DNA of 64,000 nt from Rhinopithecus roxellana (lineage: Eukaryota; Chordata; Mammalia; Primates; Cercopithecidae), in contig NC_044553.1 in assembly GCF_007565055.1 (NCBI RefSeq), positions 45,125,420 through 45,189,419 of the forward strand, in the 5' to 3' direction. The notes below the pieces were generated by a model that saw only the letters and a list, made by a program, of their open reading frames with translations, searched no databases and was not told the origin of the DNA. How positions within the stretch are numbered: position 1 is the first letter of the stretch; each line of letters begins with the position of its first letter. Made by a program: the position numbers and the translations under genes. Below are positions 48,286-60,295 of the stretch, in pieces.

Positions 48286-49360
48286 TTTTGCTATTTGTAT
48301 TTTTTCAGCAGTGGAATCCTGTCTCAACATCTTGCACAAGAACTCATTCTAGGAAAGAGATAAAGATGGAGCTACCCTGGCTGAAGGGGGGTTGGTTGGA
48401 GGGCTTGCCCGTCCAACACCTCCTCCGAATCCAGCTCGCAGGCTGAGGACCCAGGCCTGCTCGGGCTCCTTCCAGTTCTGGTAATCTAGGATTCTCAAGC
48501 CATAGACCTCTGCTCTAATTGAGGATGCCAGTGAGGAGGGAAGAACCACAGTATCACCAGCTCTCCTTGCTATCCCAGCATCCCTGCCGGCCTGCCCTGT
48601 TCCACAGGGGTTACAACAGGGTACTTTGATTCTGGCATAGAGTTATGTAAGAACTGGACCAGCCCATTCCCTGCCGTGGCCACTGTTGCCTTCCTCGGCC
48701 TTGGCCTCCTTGTTTTTGTGATCCTGGCAGATGTGAAGGTTGATCTGGGACCTGGGGTGGTGGCGGGGGAGCTGGTGACCTCACAGGGGAGGAGATCAAA
48801 GGAGGGTGAGCTCATCTGACCCAGGCTGCGCAGAGTCAGGGGCTGGGACAGCTGCGAGAGCAGAGGGAGGGCAGCGACGACTCCAGGCAGGGAGGACAGA
48901 GCCCCCAGAGCCTTGTTCCAGTTTCACGTGGCACCTGTTTCCCCTCATAGTCATTTCTGTGGTGGGCAGTTGTGGGGGGGTGGTAGAATTCTTTGTTTTA
49001 TTCTTTTTAATGGATTCCTCTTCCTGGACTTCTCTCCCACTCACTCAGCCTGTATAGGAATTTTTGGTCGTTCAACACACCCTCTTTCCCGTCACGCTGT
49101 ACCTCATTCTCACATTCCACCCAGGGCCCAGGTTCGTGCAGCCCAGCTGCCCGGTTAACCTGGGTGAGATATTAAACTCCCCCAGCCCTGGGAGTGACCC
49201 GTCATCATCCCTGAGTTGCGGGTTCTCTCCCTGGTGAAACTGAGGTGATAACAGTTCTCATGGTATTTTCAATTAAAAATTCCTGAAATGTTTCCAGCAT
49301 CAGCCAGCCAGAAAGGAGGGTGATAGAGAACAAATGGTGACAGGAGAGAAGGAAAGTGTG

Positions 49361-49391
49361 GAGGGGAGGGGAGGGGCCTGGGAGGGGAGGG
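49361..49391 (+). other. G-quadruplex motif
   Basis: GAGGGGAGGGGAGGGGCC followed by TGGGAGGGGAGGG gives six runs of three or four G separated by one to four bases, well within the rule for an intramolecular G-quadruplex. Lies in a purine-rich stretch. Confidence 0.8.
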
Positions 49392-49601
49392 CTGGAGGAG
49401 GAGAGGATGGATCTGGAAGTCAGGGAGACGGCCACTGAGACCTGAAACCCAAAAGATGCCAAGGAAGGATGAAGGAAGGGCATATGGATGAAGCCGCTAA
49501 AGTAGAATGGGGAGGCCTCGGAGAGAAGGTGCAACCTGTGTGTGGAAATGCGAAACAGCAAAAGACAAAGTGCTCAGGCTCTGGGTCAAAAAAGTACAAC
49601 A

Positions 49602-49905
49602 GGTCGGGCACGGTGGCTGACACCTGTAATCCCAGCACTTTGGGAGACTGAGGCGAGCAGATCACTAGGTCAAGAGATCGAGACCATCCTGGCTAAGGCA
49701 GTGAAACCCCATCTCTACTAAAAGTACAAAAAGTAGCTGGGCATGGTGGCACAGGCCTGTAGTCCCAGCTACTCAGGAAGCTCAGGCAGGAAAATCGCTT
49801 AAACCCAGGAGGCGGAGCTTACAGTGAGCCAAGATCACGCTACTGCACTCCAGCCTGGCGACAGAGCAAGTCTCTGTCTCAAAACAACAACAAAACAACA
49901 AAAAA
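49602..49905 (+). mobile_element. AluY/Sc element
   Basis: GGTCGGGCACGGTGGCTGAC start, AGGTCAAGAGATCGAGACC, right arm ending CTCTGTCTCAAAA with CAA units in the tail. AAAAGTACAACA on the left and AAAACTACAACA on the right are a target duplication with one mismatch. Confidence 0.93.
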
Positions 49906-49914
49906 CTACAACAA

Positions 49915-50689
49915 AGTAAGCTGGTTCTTGTTTGGCATTCGTCAGACAATTTTAATATAGTGTTCTTAACTATTCATCCTATTCTTTATCATACTAACCA
50001 GAAGGCCTATCCCCAGAATGTACCTGCGGTCACAGAGATCTAAACCTTTTAAGGAAGGGGAGGACTCAGTCTTCTGTCGGCTTTTGAGCAATGGTAGAGA
50101 ACTAAGCCCAGCCCTGAACCCCAAGCCAGGTACTTGGCAAATTTATTTTGCTGAAACCGATGTGGTCACCATCCTGTTGGGGAGGGTGATCCATAGGCAA
50201 AGATAAATACAAGAGGGACGAGGAAGGGCCGTTATGCCGCATTCCCAAACATGCCAGTTCAGAGAGCCTGCCGAGGAGAAAATGAGAACCAAACCTTTCA
50301 CAAGCAAAGGAGCAGCCGTGAGTCCCATGGGCACCCACTTCCACACCAAGCTGTGCAGAGGAGGGGAGTTACTAAGATCAATGGGGATTGCTGCCACCAG
50401 GAAGCTGCTTGTGGGATTCTCTTGAGGAATAGCCACATAAATAGTTTCCACCAAAGAGTATGGGACCTGACAGCTCCCCTTCACCTTGTATCTGATCCTC
50501 CTCCAGTGTCCCAGAGCCCAGGCAATGGCGCCACCCACTATCCAGTTTGTGCAAGTCAGAAACCTACTCCTCCCAGCTGCCATGACGATTTATCACTGCT
50601 GAGCGATGGAAGAGGAAGCCACTTCCTCTCTCCACGTCCTCTGCCATCACCCAGCTCAGGCATCGTCTCTTCTCACCTAGGTACAGCAG
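49915..50689. other. Unique DNA, no gene called
   Basis: A 190-codon plus frame (from 50251) and a 146-codon minus frame (from 50583) overlap over 330 bp. Neither has a family, signal peptide or membrane pattern I recognise. Overlapping opposite frames suggest chance. Confidence 0.5.
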
Positions 50690-51020
50690 CAACCAGCTTG
50701 CTGTTGGCCTCTCTGTGCTTCCTACAATCCGTTCTTCACTCAGAGCCGAGATGCTCTGAAAATGCAGATCAGATTGTGGCTTTCACTGCTTATAGCCTGC
50801 TGATGGCTTCTCATTACCCTTGAATGGAGTCCAGTGGATTGAGCAAGGATGAAAAAAGCCACCTGATTGATCTCCATGGTCTCTGGAGCCCTACCCTGCA
50901 ATTCCCCCACTTACTCTGTGTGAGCCATCTGGTCATCTCTTTCTATCTTATGAACACAAAATTCCCTTTTGCTACATGGCCTTAGCACCTGTTACCTGTA
51001 ACAGGTCCCTCCTTTCTGTG
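50690..51020 (+). repeat. L2 LINE fossil
   Basis: Sense L2: TTCTTCACTCAGAGCCGAG, ATCAGATTGTGGCTTTCACTG, CTTCTCATTACCCTTGAATG, then weaker sequence through AGCACCTGTTACC. About 330 bp. Confidence 0.6.
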
Positions 51021-52060
51021 GCACAACGATCCTCCCTTAGAACCTGCCGAGGAAAGGGAAATATCAAAGGAAGGGGCCATATAGTCTGCTCAACTTCTGG
51101 GGTCCTCTGCTGGTCTGCAGTCTTCACCCTCCATAATAATTGCAGAATGTAACCCGAGGTGATTATACTGGGGAATCAGGGGTCCTTGGAAATCTAGTAG
51201 CTCCAATACCTCCTGACCACCATGTCTGCCTCCCACACACAGTTCACAGGCTGCGTGCAAATTAGTTGTAAGCAGTTGTTTTCCTGAAGGTTCAAGGGAA
51301 CATCCCCAAACTGTACCCAATGGAAGAACAAAGGGTTCTAACTTACCAGGCTAACTTGCCCCTTGGGCAGAAGTGAGGGTCGGGCTGTAAGGTTTCACAT
51401 TGGTCTTTGAGTGGATGGTCCCCACCCCCCCAACCCTTACGCCCTCCCCAAGCTTCTTTGTGATCACTTTGAGGCCCCTCTTTCAACTCCCAACATCCAA
51501 AGCCCAGCCCCCACTCCTCAGGACCCTCACTCGTTTAACCACAAACCAGAGCCCTGGTCCTGCCCACTGTGCCTCCCTAGACATTCAAAGATGTTAATGG
51601 TCTATTCCTCTGCTTCTTCCCTCTCAGAGGGGCAGTGGGCAGCTCTGCCTCACAGCCAGCAACTATGGTTGCTTCATCTGCAATTTTGTCTCTGTTCTCT
51701 GGGGGACACCTGTCACTAGTTTCCTCTTGGGTTACCTAGGGGAATGTGCCACTGTGAAAATTTAATCTTTTTCTGAGAACACCATAGTCTAGTTCATGAA
51801 GAAAGCCTTTAAAATATTTACGTGACCCTGACCTTGTGAAGTAACTCTGGCCTTTCAATGCTGTATAAAATACGCTGTATATATGGCATACAATGTATAT
51901 ATATTTTCCTACTTTGTGACCATGTTCATTATAAACAGCCCCTCGCCTCGACTCCCATCCCCACATTCGCCGAAACTCCATCTGTCTGACTTGTTCAGGA
52001 TGGAAGGCACTGCCCCTCCATATAGTTCTTCTCTGATGCCTCTTATTTCTCCCTATAAAG
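51021..52060. other. Unique DNA, no gene called
   Basis: C-rich around 51418-51450. Frames of 65-102 codons (51400-51719) have no recognised domain. AT-rich ATATAT stretch at 51870-51905. Confidence 0.5.
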
Positions 52061-52205
52061 TGAGAGAGGGTTCATGTTCATGTCAATTCTTCTCTCCATG
52101 GGCATGCTTTTCCTTCAGACTGGAACATTCCTTCTTCCCCAGACTCTAACTGAATGCCTCTTGTCTTTCAGCTCTCAGCTCAAACTTCATCAGGGAGTTC
52201 TCCCT
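52061..52205 (+). repeat. L2 LINE fossil
   Basis: TTCCTTCAGACTGGAACATTCC, TTCAGCTCTCAGCTCAAACTTC, TCAGGGAGTTCTCCC is the sense L2 block CTGGAACGCTC...CAGCTCAAATGTCACC...GAGGCC. Confidence 0.6.
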
Positions 52206-52209
52206 TCTT

Positions 52210-52660
52210 TCTTTGTTTCCTTACTTACTGTGTACCAGACCCTGAGCCAGATGTTGGGGATTAATCATGAGTCAAAACAAACATGTCCCTGTCCTTATGG
52301 AGCTTACATCTGGGGTAGGGGAAGCAGACAATAAAGTTGGTAAACATAAGAATGCAGCTGTGATAAGCTCCAAATATGCAAGGTACATGTGCGATAAAGA
52401 ACCATAACTGGAGGAACTGGACCTAGTCAGGGAGGTCTGAGAAAATTGCTTTAGGCAACCAGGGACACATACGAGCATCCCAAGCATGGAAACAGCCCAT
52501 GGAAGGGTCACAAAACATGTATTCGAGCTGGAAAGAGGGCTGGGGTGGCTGGAGCAGAGCAAGCACCAGCTGTGTTCAGAATGAGTTGCAGAGAGAGGAA
52601 AGGGCAGAATACCCAGGATTTTGTAGATATCCTCTAGAATTTTGCTTTGATTCCGAAAGT
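52210..52660 (-). repeat. L2 LINE fossil (antisense)
   Basis: TACTGTGTACCAGACCCTG, CAGATGTTGGGGATTAATC, CTTATGGAGCTTACATCTG, AGACAATAAAGTTGG, TCAGGGAGGTCTGAG, GAGCAGAGCAAGCACC: antisense L2. It directly abuts a sense L2 fragment. Confidence 0.75.
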
Positions 52661-53194
52661 AAAGAGAAGACATGGAGGTTTTAAGTGTGGGATGGGGATG
52701 AGGACGTCAAAGGGCAGGGGAGTAGAGGGTGAGGGTAAAGGGCGACATAGTCGGGTTTTCTTTTCAGAATATCACTGCACTGCATTGTGTACGGTGGAGT
52801 GCAAAGTGGGTGGCAGCCAACCTCATAGCAGGTACTACAGTGGTGCATTCAAGACGTGCTAGTGGAGATAGTGGCAGTGAACATGAAGAGAGGTGCAAAA
52901 TTCCAAAGATACCTGGGAGCAAAGCTAAGGGGATCTGATGAAGGCTGGCAAAAAGGAATGAGCAGATGTGAGGATTCTCTGGTCATTGGCTTCGACTTTG
53001 GATGAGGGGGAGGGGGCAGTGCTCTTCTCTGAGATGGGTAGGACTGAAATAAGCCCTGATTTGGAAGGACAGATCCTGAGTTCTATTATGCCTTCCCTCT
53101 TATCTAGGCCAGAACTCCCTGTATAAACCGTCACAGCATACAGCACTGTTGGTAATTAATCATTATCTGAGTAGTTCTGCATTTATTATGTGAA
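52661..53194. other. Unique DNA, no gene seen
   Basis: Purine-rich start; nothing recognised. Confidence 0.45.
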
Positions 53195-53312
53195 TTTCCT
53201 GAATGATTATTAGGTCCATGAGGGTGGGGCTTGAATTTCTCTTGTTCACCAGGAAATCCACAAGGCCTGATTTGTTGGCATGCAGCGTATCTTTGTTGAA
53301 TAAATCAGTGAC
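53195..53312 (+). repeat. L2 LINE 3' end
   Basis: GTCCATGAGGGTGGGGCTTG, TTCTCTTGTTCACC, GCAGCGTATCTTTGTTGAATAAA: sense L2 terminus. Confidence 0.65.
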
Positions 53313-53424
53313 CATCTGCCTTGCTCCTTCTACCCATGGGAAATCACCATTTGAAACATTCACAATTTCTGCAACCTCCATGCATCCCAAACAGAATTTG
53401 TTACTAACTGCACATGCTGGAGTT

Positions 53425-53515
53425 GAAAAGCACTGGGCTTGGAGTCAAAAGACCTGGGTTGAAGTCCCACTAGTTATGTGCTGTGCTAGCAAAAGGTCTA
53501 CAGATGAGTCAGAAA
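53425..53515 (+). repeat. MIR core fossil
   Basis: GCACTGGGCTTGGAGTCAAA, GACCTGGGTTGAAGTCCC, ACTAGTTATGTGCTGTG: sense MIR first half. Confidence 0.7.
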
Positions 53516-53889
53516 TACCCAGAAATATGTTCCTTCGTTGATAGAGTGACCTGAAAGCCAGGCCAGTCAGAATACAAGCCACAGCAAACTGAGCCAAAGC
53601 AGTCATCCTTCTGAAGGTGTTATCTCCAGCATGCCCTGCAATGGCTTATTTCACTTTGTTTAATTTTATTTCATTCTGTTGTTGTTATTTTTGTGTGATG
53701 GGATCCTGGAGGGACCTCAGAACACATCGGGGTCTCCAAAAAAGGACCAAGTTTCCCTCTAACAGTAGGGCTGCCCCAAGATGCATTTCTCTAGGAGATG
53801 TTTGTGTAAGAGACATTTGCCTCTCATCATTATTTCTTGGGAAAGAAGTCAGAGCCAGAGGGGTCAGCATATGAGCTCTGAGTCACAGG

Positions 53890-54045
53890 GTGTAGGGGAG
53901 GAGCAACTAACCCAGACTCAGGAGTCCTGGTTCTACTCCCAACCTGCCATGTGGCGATGGACAAACAACCACCTCCTACCCGTGCCTGGGTTTCTGCATG
54001 GAGAGAATGTTAATAAAAGTAGTGTGCTAATCTAATGCCTATTTC
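53890..54045 (+). repeat. MIR SINE fossil
   Basis: ACTCAGGAGTCCTGGTTCTAC, TGCCATGTGGCGATGGACAA, GTGCCTGGGTTTCTGCATGG, AATGTTAATAAAAGTAG: sense MIR. Confidence 0.6.
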
Positions 54046-54344
54046 CAAGGTGAAAGTGGGCATTGGTGGGGTTGAGGGTAGTTGTTGCTGAGGCAGAAGG
54101 GGTGATAGTTTACAAGGCCAAAGTCAAGAAGGACCAAAGCTGGTGAAATGAGGCTGTTGACCTGTCCAGGAGGCCCTATGAGGAACAGGTTCAAACCTCC
54201 AGCTGCTCAATCCCCTGGGATCATTTCTGTGGCCCCCTCATTATTTCCTATCATAATGCTCTGTTTTTAAAAATAACCCATAAAAACCACACAATTTTAA
54301 GTTAAATATTCATGTAATTAAATTTTAATGTATCCCTGCTACTA
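54046..54344. other. Unique DNA, no gene seen
   Basis: No repeat recognised; AT-rich toward its end. Confidence 0.45.
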
Positions 54345-54440
54345 TTCTATAAGCTTTATGAAATACACACTCTGCAAATAGACCTTAGCATAGTGCTCAC
54401 CAGGCACAGATTAAATGGAGATCTGTTGAATGACTTAACG
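54345..54440 (+). repeat. L2-like 3' end scrap
   Basis: ATAAGCTTTATGAAATACACAC then AGCATAGTGCTCACCAGGCAC and TCTGTTGAATGA is a degraded L2 terminus. Confidence 0.5.
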
Positions 54441-54841
54441 CATAGATGGATGCATGGAGGCCATGGTTCTCATGCTTCAACATTCCCTTCAAATGGCTCA
54501 TCTGCCTCTATGTGTTAATGACCTTGCTCCCTCTTTTCCAGCAACTAACCCCTAGCCCCTATCCAAGCAGAGCCCAAACCACTTTCTCTGTTCCCAAGAG
54601 AAAAACATGGATCTTTTCTGTTTGCTCGTCTGACAGGACATTGGGACTGTTCATGGATTACATGGCTGCTGTCCTGAGAGTCTTTACCTTTATGATAGAA
54701 GAGTTAGAAATTAGGCCAGTCCCGAAGATTACTTGAGGCCATTAGCCACCACTGAATTTCTAGAGTAAGTTTGCTGAGACCTCCAATACCACTGTGGTTC
54801 TGACAATGAGAGCAGCTTGATTGTTTTGTTCTTGTTATTTG
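54441..54841. other. Unique DNA, no gene seen
   Basis: A 96-codon plus frame (from 54446) has no recognised domain. Confidence 0.5.
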
Positions 54842-55032
54842 TTAGGCTGTGTACCTTCCAAATAGTATCATTCATCCATCCCATCCTACCCTGCGGTGTA
54901 GATGCTGTTCTTATCTCTATTTCCCATGCGAGGGTACTGAGGCACAGAGGGGCAATTGCCCAAGGTCACACAAACAGCAATGGGCTGAGCTGGCTTTGGA
55001 TTCAGGCAGCCTAAGTACAGAGACCATGCCTA
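54842..55032 (-). repeat. MIR SINE fossil
   Basis: Well preserved antisense MIR: CGGTGTAGATGCTGTTCTTAT, GGTACTGAGGCACAGAGG, AATTGCCCAAGGTCACAC, GCTTTGGATTCAGGCAGCC. Confidence 0.9.
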
Positions 55033-56792
<1,760 letters not shown>

Positions 56793-57034
56793 CTACTTTG
56801 TATTTTAAATAACTTCAGGGCATGAGTTGTGGCTATTGAATGACACACCAGGCCAGTGAAATGTTCCTGCTTCATTTGTGGCATTTTTTTTTTTTCTTTT
56901 GTCAGCAGGCAGAAATCCATTCAGTGGCCTGTAAGGCAAACTACAGCTTTCTGAAAAAAATGTCTCCGCTCCCAGGAGCAAGGAACACTGTGATACAGTA
57001 GAATGAGCTGGGACTTTGGAGCTAGAAGACCTAT

Positions 57035-57245
57035 AAAAGCAATGGCTAACATTTATAGAGACTTCATCAAGTCTATGCTAAGCACTTTGTATGCATGATT
57101 TCTTTCAGCATGTGCAATGATCCCAGGAGGCAGATACTTTTATTGTCCTCATTTTCAGAGAAGGAAATTGACTCTTCAAGCGTCTGGGTAACAGCCTAAG
57201 GTCCTAGAAGAAGAGGGAGGAAACCAGTCTGGGATTATTGGGACA
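57035..57245 (-). repeat. MIR SINE fossil
   Basis: ATGGCTAACATTTATAGAG, TATGCTAAGCACTTTGTATGC, CCAGGAGGCAGATACTTTTA, TTTTCAGAGAAGGAAATTG: antisense MIR. Confidence 0.85.
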
Positions 57246-57250
57246 GCAAG

Positions 57251-58274
57251 TATATGGGCTACTCGACACTGCTTGCCTGAGAGTGTGCTATGAACCCAGC
57301 CTCAGTTCCTTCTTCCCTGAAAATGGGTATAATAAAATTTGCCTTTCCTACAGATAAGTTGGAAAGTGAAGCACAGATGTAAAAAACAAAAACAAAAACA
57401 AAAACAAAAAACTGTGGACACTGTGAAGCAATACACAAGTGTTTCTGTTATTCTTATGACTGAGAAATGCTATACAACAGGGACCCACCTCCTGCCTCCC
57501 GAGCTTCTGTTTATGGCCTCAGTTCTTGCAGTTCATGGGGTAATGGTGATGGGGGCTCACCTAAATGGCAGTGGTGACATTTCAAGTCTCAATGGATAAA
57601 ACGTAAAAAGAAGTACCAACAAGAGAACAGGGAAAGGATCTGAGGAAATAAGGGCATATGGTGGCAAGGAGAGAGAAGGAGAAACAGGATGCTGAAATAG
57701 CAATTCTTGGGTCAGAATTTTTCCTGTTAACCTCCTAGCTTGATGTTCGGATACCTTTATCCACTCAAATTCATTCTTTCAAATGCGTTCTGCAAATAGT
57801 TCTCTCTTTTCCCTCTGCTGCTGTCTCGGTTCAGGTGCACATCACCATTCACTTGGGCTTTGTCATAGATGTCTTTGTCAAAGAGGCCTCCAGTCTCATC
57901 TTTTTCCAGCTCATCCTCCATCCTGTCATCAGAAGTCTTATTCCCCAAAGACTACCCTACCCCTTGAAGAGGAACATTTAATTTCTGAGCATGAGTAACT
58001 ACCTTTCATGGCCTGGACTCTGCTAAGATTTACAACTGTAGGTGAATTACTTCTCACATTTCTGTATTTCAGCCACACTGAACCACTGGCCATTCTCCAC
58101 TTAGGACATTTTCTCTCTCATCTCTGTGCTTTTCATATTTGGGGGGTGGAGAGGATGTCCTTCCCTTTCTTACCTAGTGAACTCCTATGCGTCCCACAAT
58201 AGTCCAACTCACAAATCATCCATCCTCATATATTCTGTACTGTAGGAGTGTACTGTATTTGAATTCTCCAGTAA
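57251..58274. other. Unique DNA; AAAAAC repeat and an acidic open frame
   Basis: 57380-57410 is an AAAAAC repeat of five units. A 63-codon minus frame (57948-57757) is unusually rich in Asp, Glu, Lys and Asn (for example DDRMEDELEKDETGGLFDKD) with no homopurine repeat behind it. No start context, splice pair or family recognised. It may be chance or an old coding remnant. Confidence 0.4.
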
Positions 58275-58412
58275 TGTTATAATTATCTGTCATTTTCCCT
58301 CAGGGTTCTTAGATGTGTGTTAGTCATCTATAAATCTCTAGTATTAGTGTCTAGTGCATAGAAGTCACTTGATGGGGGTTGTCTGAAAGAATGAATGAAT
58401 CTCTAAATTTGG
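58275..58412 (+). repeat. L2 LINE 3' end fossil
   Basis: TTAGATGTGTGTTAGTCATC, GTGTCTAGTGCATAGAAGTC and GAAAGAATGAATGAATC follow a degraded L2 terminus. Confidence 0.5.
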
Positions 58413-58611
58413 AATTGGGCTGTATACAAGATGGCTCTTCTTCTTTTCTTTATTCAGTTCACTGGCTGTGTCCTCCTGCAATTTTTCACGCGTTTTCCAA
58501 CAACCACAGAAACCATATTCTTCACTTCATGATGTGATGTGGCTATTTCTGATTCTTCCTGAGCTGAGGAACTGTGTGACATGCAAAATGTCTTAAAACA
58601 AGCAAACAATG

Positions 58612-59160
58612 TTTTTATTTTATTTTTTTTAGTTGAAGTTTTTATTCAAACAAACACTTTTACTGAACCCTTAAGAACCTTGGAACAGATTTTGGTTCAG
58701 CACAAGGGTCGAACAAAATCTCTGCCAGCACATTAATCCAGGGGAATGGGCCTCCACACCCCCCTTACTCTGTTCTTCTCATTGGCTTAACAAAAAGAAT
58801 TGGAACGTTGTTGACGACACCCTGTTATGCAAAGGAGCAAGACTTGCAGTTTTTCTTTCCATCAAAAAGAAACAATATAAATTGTGTGCACGGGCATGTG
58901 TCCATTGTTTTTTCAAGAAAACCTACTCCAGTTCAGTGGGTTAACCACAGCTATTCTGGAGATACACTGTATTAGGTGTAGAGACCACAAATGTTGTAGA
59001 CATGTTAATTGTTCCAGTTGACCAATATTCACTTATATATATAAATGTATAAATATATATATATTTAGTTATTCTGATTTTCCCTGTTACCCAACATATA
59101 TAATAACTGAAAAATATAAACATATTTAACTTAGTTTTTTACTAGTCTGATTACAAATGA
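58612..59160 (-). other. 3'-UTR-like block, possibly a retrocopy
   Basis: Read on minus, the block ends in GTTTGAATAAAAACTTCAAC (an AATAAA signal) and then a run of A with AAATAAAA units, seen on plus as the T-rich tract 58612-58632. The body (CTCCTTTGCATAACAGGGTG, AATCTGTTCCAAGGTTC) is unique with no long frame. This is what an mRNA 3' end or an L1-mobilised processed copy looks like. I cannot name the parent gene. No clear target duplication was found. Confidence 0.4.
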
Positions 59161-59311
59161 AGATTAAATCGTATGTGGTTAAAAGTAACAGCAATATCTT
59201 CAGCCAAGTTAAAATTAATAACTTCCACAGAAAGTCTCTTCTTAGAAATATTTATTAGGCTTATCTAGAGTTCTAGATGAAACCAATATATTTTCTGGGA
59301 AGTTACTATAC

Positions 59312-59520
59312 CTAAAACAGTTAGCTGGTCGGTGGTTCCCAAATACAAACCCAAGGAACAGTGTAGGGCAATCAGCTTATAGATTTTCGAAAGTGCTACC
59401 AGACCCCAGCCCAGATACATACTCTGATTTAGTGTCTCTGGGAAGAGACTGGAAATCTGCATTTTTGCAAAGTCCCAAGTGGTTCTGATATACAGATGGA
59501 TTTGAGGCCCACCTCCATCT
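59312..59520. mobile_element. hAT MITE fossil (MER5/MER20-like)
   Basis: Left GGTCGGTGGTTCCCAAATAC, then CAGACCCCAGCCCAG and CTGATTTAGTGTCTCTGGG, then AATCTGCATTTTTGCAAAG and GTGGTTCTGATATACAG. These are shared blocks of the MER5/MER20 families; the exact subfamily is unclear. Confidence 0.6.
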
Positions 59521-59530
59521 TATCCATCAC

Positions 59531-60295
59531 CTTGCACTGGTATAACTTAGGGTAGCACATTCGTAATTCCTTAAGTGGCACCTCTGTCCAGGGACCTAAA
59601 ATGTGTGTGGTAATGCCTTGCCTGCTGGTGTTCTATGGTGAAAGCTACAGGCTACATGAAAATGTGTTTACCCATCAGAGAGCCAGAGTTTGGCTTTTGT
59701 GGGCACTCAACAGCCTCTTCACATGTAAGTGATTTGTCACAGATTACTCTGGAGTTATTATCTTGTGCAAGAGAAGTGGAATGGCCTAAGTGAAACCACT
59801 CCTCATCAAGCTCTGCTCTCACGAATCCTGAAGCTTCCCTCAGATTAGGTTGGGGAGTACCGAGACTTTCAAGCTAGAGTGTCCTCTTCATCTGGTGCAG
59901 AACTGGCCCGATGCATCTCAATCGAAGGCCCCTTTCCATAAAGTCAGCAGAAACTGGATACCTCAGCCTGTTCTCTGAGCTGTAGGTTGGAGGCCTGGCT
60001 GATGGATAAAGTCACTCACAGGGGAGAAATCTCCTTGAGGTGAATGTGGTACAGTTGCCTTAGGACATCCAGTGATGGCTGTACTCTTTTATTTTGAAAG
60101 CTGGACCCAGCAGAAATGTATCAAGTTATGGGGAGATGGCTCCTGTCCAAGGCAGCAGGTGATTCCACTGGACAGCAAATTGCTTTCTTTAATATGAATC
60201 ATTAAGCATTTTGGACTTCATTATCATCAGTTTTATACTAAATTTTAAGATATATTTTAAATATTTAAATTCTTTCATCCTCAGAAATGGGAAAA
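59531..60295. other. Unique DNA, no gene seen
   Basis: Ordinary unique sequence; nothing recognised. Confidence 0.5.

Larger units (their letters stand above)
47828..49600. other. Unique GC-rich DNA, no gene called
   Basis: The most GC-rich part of the window (48400-48960) with moderate CpG. Frames of 60-123 codons occur on both strands with no recognised domain, and no CpG island criterion is met by eye. A weak sense MIR lies at 48190-48285 and a G-rich tract at 49361-49391. Confidence 0.5.

Noticed and set aside
50143..50823. 190-codon plus frame overlapping a 146-codon minus frame
   Set aside because: Opposite-strand overlap, no domain, no splice or promoter support, and the plus frame ends in L2-like sequence.
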